Below are positions 7,511-11,602 of a stretch of 11,602 bases of DNA, in pieces; the first letter of the stretch is position 1, and every line of letters starts with the position of its first letter. The translations under genes were made by a program, and so were the position numbers. This DNA comes from Euryarchaeota archaeon UBA258. Its GTDB lineage: Archaea; Thermoplasmatota; Poseidoniia; Poseidoniales; Poseidoniaceae. The notes under the pieces are model-generated. The model ran no database searches, was not told where the DNA came from, and saw nothing but the letters and a program-made list of their open reading frames with translations. The stretch lies in NCBI GenBank assembly GCA_002502605.1, contig DAPR01000030.1, positions 1 to 11,602 on the forward strand, given 5' to 3'.

Positions 7511-8635
7511 TCATGGCCACATCAGATGTTCGGGGTGCTTCGAACATTGCAACTTTGGTCCACCTTTGTGTTCCACGACGCCTAAGGCAGATGCACATTC
7601 CATGCATTTCGCTCGTTCCGCAATGTGCTCCATCCAAGCCTGTCGAGTCTCAGGTTCATCCGCAGACGCCATCAATTTGGCGAGTGGCTCTCGAATCGAA
7701 CGTGGCACGTCCATGCCTTTCGAAGTCCAAGGGTCCTCCAATTCTGAAAGATCAACCATTGTGGCCTTCATCTGGTTCAATCGCGCACGGATGTCACTCG
7801 AGGACGACGGTCCCCCATCTTCAACACCAAGCGGATAAGGCCCTCCTTTGGCGATCACAGGCACAAGGAAGTATGCTGCTAAGAAACCGCCTAAATGGGC
7901 CATGTGGGCGACATCGCTCGCCTGTTGCAAGCCCAACGTTTGGTAAGCCCGGAAGACTTCGAGGCCGAAGTAAATCAATGCGATGACGTACACAGGCCAC
8001 TTCCGAATCAGAATGAGTGGAAAGGCGATTTCGTCCCGAGGCCAGCCAGCCAAGTAGGCTCCAAACAGACCAAAAGCGGCACCAGAAGCGCCAAGTGAGG
8101 GGGTCGTGGAATCAAAATTCATCAGCCACCAAGACACTGAACCACCCACCAAACCGATCAGATAGATCAGAGCGAATCGACGAAGACCAAGCCGCTGTTC
8201 GAGTGGAACGCCGACCAGAGCAATAACGAGGATGTTTCCAAGAACATGGGTTGCATCAAATGGGTTGTGCAAAAATCCGGCAGTGATGAGCGTGTGAGAC
8301 CATTCAATCACGCCTGTGCGCCCTGGTACGAGCCAAAAATCAGACCACATGTACCATGAGTCACCACCCATGAATCCTTGTCTGATCGCAAACAAATAAA
8401 GCACCTGAACCAAGTAGCCTAAAAGCAGGCCAACAGTGAGCGATAAGGCAAGCGAAGATTTGTGACGAAACGCCACGCTAATCGGCCAAAGTATCGCAGA
8501 AGCCCACAGCAAAAGGAGGGCCCATTCGCCCGCACCAAATGCATCGATTCCAGTGGCCACAGCATGACCATAGCGGGCGAACTTTTGAGTGCATTGGCGG
8601 AGCGGAGGAGGGGGAGCATTGATGGCAGCAGCCAC
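7511..8635 (-). CDS. Rhomboid-family intramembrane serine protease with C-terminal Cys/His zinc-ribbon-like tail
   Basis: Predicted polytopic membrane protease that cuts transmembrane helices of other proteins. In 374-residue numbering, hydrophobic segments lie at about 36-56, 61-84, 128-147, 153-171, 182-197, 206-228 and 243-261. Active-site signatures are present: H130-x3-N134 (oxyanion helix motif), G-A-S184-G (nucleophile) and A-H247-L-G-G (catalytic His). After the last helix a soluble tail of about 110 residues ends C344-M-E-C347 ... C364-S-K-H367, a likely four-ligand zinc site, which most rhomboids lack at this position. The tail should be cytoplasmic if the core has the usual topology (inference). 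Start is uncertain: 8635 is a GTG giving a 35-residue proline-rich leader and lies 12 bases from divergent ccmA; a second GTG at 8560 (residue 26) has an AT-rich box 20-26 bases upstream and would suit a leaderless transcript. It is the first gene of the minus-strand unit ahead of the anchored subtilisin, a potential substrate. Confidence 0.9.
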   Translation of the reverse strand: MAAAINAPPPPLRQCTQKFARYGHAVATGIDAFGAGEWALLLLWASAILWPISVAFRHKSSLALSLTVGLLLGYLVQVLYLFAIRQGFMGGDSWYMWSDFWLVPGRTGVIEWSHTLITAGFLHNPFDATHVLGNILVIALVGVPLEQRLGLRRFALIYLIGLVGGSVSWWLMNFDSTTPSLGASGAAFGLFGAYLAGWPRDEIAFPLILIRKWPVYVIALIYFGLEVFRAYQTLGLQQASDVAHMAHLGGFLAAYFLVPVIAKGGPYPLGVEDGGPSSSSDIRARLNQMKATMVDLSELEDPWTSKGMDVPRSIREPLAKLMASADEPETRQAWMEHIAERAKCMECASALGVVEHKGGPKLQCSKHPEHLMWP

Positions 8636-8647
8636 AGTGGCATTTCC
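8561..8647. promoter_or_regulatory. Candidate divergent promoter region between rhomboid and ccmA
   Basis: The only room for promoters of both divergent units. The AT-rich stretch at 8581-8587 (ACTTTTG on plus, CAAAAGT on minus) is the sole TATA-like element. It would sit about 24 bases upstream of a rhomboid start at 8560, or about 60 bases upstream of ccmA. A run of G pairs (8596-8614) follows on the plus strand. If the rhomboid starts at 8635 most of this region is coding. Weak evidence overall. Confidence 0.25.
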
Positions 8648-9862
8648 ATGGCAGAACCCCTTCTGGAGATTGAAGGCGTTGAGGTCAGACGAGGCATGGG
8701 GACCGTCCTTTCTGATTTTACACTCGCTTTACATCCTGGAGAAATCATTGTCCTTCATGGCCTCAATGGCTCAGGAAAATCAACGGTGATCGAGACTGCT
8801 GCGAGGCTTTTGCCATTGGAGCGGGGGCATGTGAACCATCACGGGTCGTTAACCATTCACGCTGATGGGCGACGAATGAACCCCCCTCATCCCTTTGGAC
8901 TCACGCTGCAGAGCAACGGGATGATTGGCAGCGAAACTGTAGAACATCACTTGACCATGGTTGCACAGCTTTCAGGCGCGAACATTGATCTCAATTCGTT
9001 GTTGGAATCCTATGGACTTCAGCATCGAATGAGCGACCGAATGTGTCACCTTTCCGGAGGGCAAGCAAGGAAGGTGGCCGTTCTTGCTGGATTGATCCCC
9101 GCAATGGTTGCCACAACCCCCGTAATCACGTTGCTTGATGAACCAGATTCTGGTTTGGATGAAACGGCCATCAAGGCATTGAAAGGACACATTCAATCCC
9201 TCGCAGGTTTTGGACATGGATTTGTCATCGCAACACATAATTCTGAACTCATGCAAGTTGCAACACATTTGCATGATTTAAAGCAAAAAAACACACAAAA
9301 AAACACGCCTTCTACAGGCTGGCAACCTCTAGGCACCAAGGCTGAGCATTCGTTCACCAGAACGCGTGCTGGCCACAGATACAGCCGGTCAACACGATCT
9401 GGTTTTGCTCGTAATGGACTTGCTGCGCTGCTGGTTCTCGGTTGTGTTCTTGCTCTTGGCGACCCGTTACAACTCCCCAAAGGGCTCTGGTTGACAGGGG
9501 GGATTTTGGCCCCTGCTTTCGCAGCGGGGTTAAGCGGCGACCCGACAACACACCTCTTGCGAGAGAACAGAGCGTATGACTGGTGGAGGGCTCAAGGCCA
9601 AACGACCCCATCAGCCATAGGACTTGGTGCGTTGATCGGCCTTGTCAGCACCATGGTCTCATGTTCGATATTCATAGGAACTTTGGATCCTGTGTTGTTG
9701 TTCATCGGATCGTTCATCGGGGAATCAACCATGCTTGGCGTACGGATGCTTCACACCTCAACTCAACGATTAGCCCGTCCCCAAGCCGTGTTCATTAGGC
9801 TCCTCATGCCTGTGTTTATCCTTCCATGGGCGTTGATTGTAAGTTGGGCTTCTGGGCTCTGA
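8648..9862 (+). CDS. ccmA: Heme exporter ABC protein: CcmA ATPase fused to a short CcmB-like membrane region
   Basis: Predicted energy-coupling subunit of the CcmABCD heme-handling complex of cytochrome c maturation System I, at the cytoplasmic membrane. 404 residues, roughly twice a normal CcmA (about 205). The ATPase part has Walker A G-L-N-G-S-G-K-S-T (38-46), Q-loop Gln88, signature L-S-G-G-Q (135-139), Walker B with D-E-P (164-166), D-loop S-G-L-D (168-171) and switch His197, so it should be active. A charged linker (about 211-250) leads to about five hydrophobic segments (256-271, 278-295, 322-344, 347-364, 380-402). This second part fits the place of CcmB but is shorter than its usual six helices, so the CcmB label is an inference from position and topology. 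No separate ccmB lies between it and ccmC. Start: ATG at 8648 lies 9 codons before the first conserved ATPase strand; the frame stays open upstream to 8462, but that part overlaps the rhomboid gene and is unlike an ATPase N-terminus. ccmC follows after 41 bases. Confidence 0.85.
   Translation: MAEPLLEIEGVEVRRGMGTVLSDFTLALHPGEIIVLHGLNGSGKSTVIETAARLLPLERGHVNHHGSLTIHADGRRMNPPHPFGLTLQSNGMIGSETVEHHLTMVAQLSGANIDLNSLLESYGLQHRMSDRMCHLSGGQARKVAVLAGLIPAMVATTPVITLLDEPDSGLDETAIKALKGHIQSLAGFGHGFVIATHNSELMQVATHLHDLKQKNTQKNTPSTGWQPLGTKAEHSFTRTRAGHRYSRSTRSGFARNGLAALLVLGCVLALGDPLQLPKGLWLTGGILAPAFAAGLSGDPTTHLLRENRAYDWWRAQGQTTPSAIGLGALIGLVSTMVSCSIFIGTLDPVLLFIGSFIGESTMLGVRMLHTSTQRLARPQAVFIRLLMPVFILPWALIVSWASGL
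9285..9308 (+). repeat. Tandem 12-base repeat carrying two in-frame A AAA AAC heptamers inside ccmA
   Basis: Two copies of AAAAAAACACAC/AAAAAAACACGC lie end to end and encode Q-K-N-T twice. In the ccmA frame the codons read CAA AAA AAC ACA CAA AAA AAC ACG, so each copy presents the classic -1 slippery heptamer in the correct phase. The repeat sits in the linker between the ATPase and membrane parts. A -1 shift would end at TGA 9343-9345. Confidence 0.8.
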
Positions 9863-9903
9863 GCACACCCAAGTTCAAGAAGGGGAACTGAGAGGTCGGC
9901 ACC

Positions 9904-10608
9904 ATGGCAGCCCGAAGTGCAGAAGCTCTCCTCGGCTTCGGTTTCATTGGCATCATGGCCACGCTCTATCTTGGGTTCCAATGGGCACCAAGCGTTTCCA
10001 TTGACGCCTTCGAATCGCCCGCTGCACAACGGATTTTCTACTGGCATGTCCCAGCCGCCTGGGCCGCCTTCATTGCCTTCGGGGTGTTGTTTTTAGGTTC
10101 TCTGATGTGGTTTTTCAAGCGAAGTCCGTTGGGGTGGCGCCTGCATGTTGCTGGTGCTGAAGCCGGCTTGGCATGCGGGCTCATCACGGTGTGGTCGGGT
10201 TGTGTGTGGGGGGCTGCAGAATGGGGCACTCCATGGGATTGGACCGATGTACGACTCAACACGTTTGGCTTACTCACCTTGCTTGCCCTTTTTTTGGTTC
10301 TCGGTCGGCAATCACAACCGGATGGGATTGAAACTCGTGATACATTTTCCACCTTTGGACTGTACGGATTCGTCTTGGTCCCGCTGACATACATCGCCAC
10401 GAGGATTTGGGAAATCCGCCATCCCGGTCCGGTCATTGGTTCGGGCGATGGAAGCGGATCTCTTTCGGGGGACATGGCCATGGTGCTCCTCCTTGGAGCG
10501 ATTTCGTTTACAGTCTTCATCTCAGGTCACATCTTGATGTCGATGCGCATCACTGGTCTCGAACAGCGCCTTGAGCAGGTGCAACACCACATCGATGGAG
10601 GAAAATGA
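9904..10608 (+). CDS. ccmC: Heme exporter / heme-handling protein CcmC
   Basis: Polytopic membrane protein that binds heme and loads it onto the chaperone CcmE on the outer face. 234 residues, normal for CcmC, with about six transmembrane segments (7-26, 50-70, 84-103, 117-134, 150-167, 190-212). Seen: Y-W-H48-V-P-A-A-W, the first axial His region; the tryptophan-rich heme-handling loop W102-G-A-A-E-W-G-T-P-W-D-W-T-D-V-R-L; and H173 in I-R-H-P-G, the second axial His. The WWD loop reads W-D-W-T-D-V-R-L where W-x-W-D-x-R-L is usual, so one residue appears inserted and the Asp displaced. Start ATG 9904 has AGAGGT at 9891-9896, 7 bases upstream. It follows the CcmA-CcmB-like fusion and precedes a CcmD-like protein, the classic ccm order. 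The C-terminus ends in a short charged helix (I-T-G-L-E-Q-R-L-E-Q). Confidence 0.95.
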   Translation: MAARSAEALLGFGFIGIMATLYLGFQWAPSVSIDAFESPAAQRIFYWHVPAAWAAFIAFGVLFLGSLMWFFKRSPLGWRLHVAGAEAGLACGLITVWSGCVWGAAEWGTPWDWTDVRLNTFGLLTLLALFLVLGRQSQPDGIETRDTFSTFGLYGFVLVPLTYIATRIWEIRHPGPVIGSGDGSGSLSGDMAMVLLLGAISFTVFISGHILMSMRITGLEQRLEQVQHHIDGGK

Positions 10609-10609
10609 A

Positions 10610-10789
10610 ATGGATGGAATGAACTACTTGACCGTCGCCTATTTGGGCATGATTGTTGGCATCGCCGTGTGGACTTGGACAGTTGTAACCCGTTCAAAAT
10701 CCATTGAGGCACGGCTAGAAGCTGTCGAGGCAAGCGTGGGCGTTTCTGCTTCGGAGGCTGATTCAGTCGCCAAAGAAGTGGATGCGTAA
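10610..10789 (+). CDS. ccmD: CcmD-like small membrane protein
   Basis: 59 residues starting M-D-G-M-N-Y-L-T-V-A-Y, one transmembrane helix (about 6-25), then a basic turn T-R-S-K and a predicted amphipathic/coiled helix S-I-E-A-R-L-E-A-V-E-A-S-V with an acidic tail. This is the architecture of CcmD, which bridges CcmABC and CcmE and helps release holo-CcmE; sequence conservation in that family is very low, so the call leans on size, topology, the A-Y motif and position right after ccmC. GGAGG at 10597-10601 sits 8 bases before ATG 10610, just past the ccmC stop (10606-10608), which implies translational coupling. ATG 10595 in the same frame is a weaker alternative that would overlap ccmC by 14 bases. 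Confidence 0.8.
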   Translation: MDGMNYLTVAYLGMIVGIAVWTWTVVTRSKSIEARLEAVEASVGVSASEADSVAKEVDA

Positions 10790-10849
10790 GGCTCTGCGCA
10801 AGCCACAGGTTCAAAGCGAGAACCACAAGCGTCAACATGAGGCAATCGT

Positions 10850-11602
10850 ATGGCAGGCAACCTTGGAGGCGAATTTTGTCTTGTCTGTGGTGCAGATCCT
10901 CCGCTGTATGGGGAACGAATGTGTGAACCCTGCGTCCGAAAACGCGTCAAATTAGTCAAGGTCCCTGAAAACATACCGTGGGTCCGATGTGCACGGTGTG
11001 GCATTGTTGAAATTCAAGGGAAATGGGTTCAAATTTCAGAAGAGGAAATTTGGGATGAATTGATCCAACGCCATGTCCATTTCCACAAGGATGCGGAAGA
11101 CATCGGATTGGCACTTGATACCCGCACGGTTTCAGATCGCCATACCCTCTTGCATGTTCAAGTCGAAGGCGTCATTGAGGATTTACTGTTCAAAGAAGAG
11201 CACACCATGCGGGCCCGTATGGCAAACGGCGTCTGCCTTACATGCACCCGGCGCGCAGGGAATTACTTCGAAGCAACGGTTCAATTGCGCTCGACCGGCC
11301 GGCGGCTAAGTGAAGAAGAATTCACAGGATTACGAGCAACACTCGACAAGGTGTTAGAGGAACTCGCCGATGATCCAATGTTTTTCATTACTTCAGAAGG
11401 ACCGGTCACAGGTGGTTATGACATTGTGCTCGGAAGCAAGGGCCTTGCCCGAACATGGGGCAGGCACTTGGTCAGTGAACATGGAGGTCAAGTGGCAGAA
11501 TCCAATACGACTGTCGGCCGAAAGGATGGAATCGACGTCACAAGACTCACATTATTGTACAGAAAACCCGGTTACGACATCGGTGATGTGCTGAGGTGGA
11601 GG
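10850..11602 (+). CDS. nmd3: NMD3-like 60S/50S ribosome export and assembly protein, 3'-truncated by the window edge
   Basis: Open from ATG 10850 to the last base, 251 codons with no stop, so the C-terminus is missing. The N-terminal zinc region shows four C-x-x-C pairs: C10/C13, C25/C28, C47/C50 and C129/C132, the NMD3 pattern, followed by N-Y-F-E-A-T-V-Q-L-R (138-147) and later R-K-P-G-Y-D-I-G-D-V-L, matching the conserved R-x-P-x-Y-x-x-G-D-V segment. In eukaryotes NMD3 escorts the large ribosomal subunit out of the nucleus; in archaea, with no nucleus, a role in late large-subunit maturation is presumed. GAGG at 10839-10842 lies 7 bases before the ATG. It follows the CcmD-like gene after 60 bases on the same strand with no T-run between them, so it may share the ccm transcript. 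The gene supports an archaeal source. Confidence 0.93.
   Translation, partial: MAGNLGGEFCLVCGADPPLYGERMCEPCVRKRVKLVKVPENIPWVRCARCGIVEIQGKWVQISEEEIWDELIQRHVHFHKDAEDIGLALDTRTVSDRHTLLHVQVEGVIEDLLFKEEHTMRARMANGVCLTCTRRAGNYFEATVQLRSTGRRLSEEEFTGLRATLDKVLEELADDPMFFITSEGPVTGGYDIVLGSKGLARTWGRHLVSEHGGQVAESNTTVGRKDGIDVTRLTLLYRKPGYDIGDVLRWR

Noticed and set aside
8462..8647. Upstream extension of the ccmA frame (62 codons)
   Set aside because: It overlaps the conserved rhomboid first helix on the other strand, and CcmA proteins begin close to the first ATPase strand; ATG 8648 fits.
8589..8789. Plus-strand frame containing ATG 8622, which has a purine-rich GGAGGAGGGGGAG upstream
   Set aside because: Despite the good-looking ribosome site it overlaps the conserved CcmA ATPase in another frame and encodes nothing recognisable. 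The purine run is more likely part of the leader or the rhomboid N-terminal Pro codons.
10289..10295. Run of seven T on the plus strand
   Set aside because: Inside a transmembrane coding segment of ccmC (Leu/Phe codons) with no hairpin; not a terminator.
10038..10520. Minus-strand frame of 160 codons opposite ccmC
   Set aside because: Low-complexity Pro/Ser/Thr/Lys composition typical of an antisense frame; ccmC is clearly the real gene.

Overview
The window most resembles a planktonic marine archaeon of the Thermoplasmatota, probably Marine Group II (Candidatus Poseidoniia). This is an inference. It rests on an archaeal-type NMD3 next to a KaiC/RAD55-like RecA ATPase, a very large secreted-then-anchored subtilisin with CARDB domains, GGTGA-type ribosome binding sites, and dense coding at moderate GC. 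No rRNA, tRNA, CRISPR array, transposase, integrase or attachment site is visible, and no stretch over 300 bases lacks a gene.

Layout. (1) 2-643, plus strand: the 3' part of a KaiC-like ATPase whose start lies outside the window. It ends 5 bases from the convergent glmS. (2) 649-8635, minus strand, read right to left: a rhomboid intramembrane protease with a C-terminal Cys/His zinc-ribbon-like tail; a 63-90 base gap holding a strong G/C hairpin; a ~1,650-residue membrane-anchored subtilisin; then, 10 bases on, glmS. These look like one transcription unit. (3) 8648-10789, plus strand: a cytochrome c maturation cluster made of a CcmA ATPase fused to a short CcmB-like membrane region, CcmC, and a tiny CcmD-like protein missing from a simple long-ORF view. 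(4) 10850-11602, plus strand: NMD3, open through the right edge.

How the genes may work together. The ccm genes encode the heme export and handling part of System I cytochrome c biogenesis. ccmE, ccmF and ccmH-type genes are not in the window. The rhomboid and the subtilisin sit next to each other on one strand, the subtilisin carries a single C-terminal transmembrane helix, and both proteins end in predicted cytoplasmic zinc-ribbon modules. This suggests, without proving it, that the rhomboid sheds or regulates the surface protease. GlmS supplies glucosamine-6-phosphate for amino-sugar (surface glycan) synthesis.

The most interesting signals are the rhomboid-subtilisin pairing with matching zinc-ribbon tails, the subtilisin's transmembrane/proline-rich/zinc-ribbon tail, the CcmA-CcmB-like fusion, and a tandem pair of in-frame A AAA AAC slippery heptamers placed exactly between the ATPase and membrane parts of that fusion.
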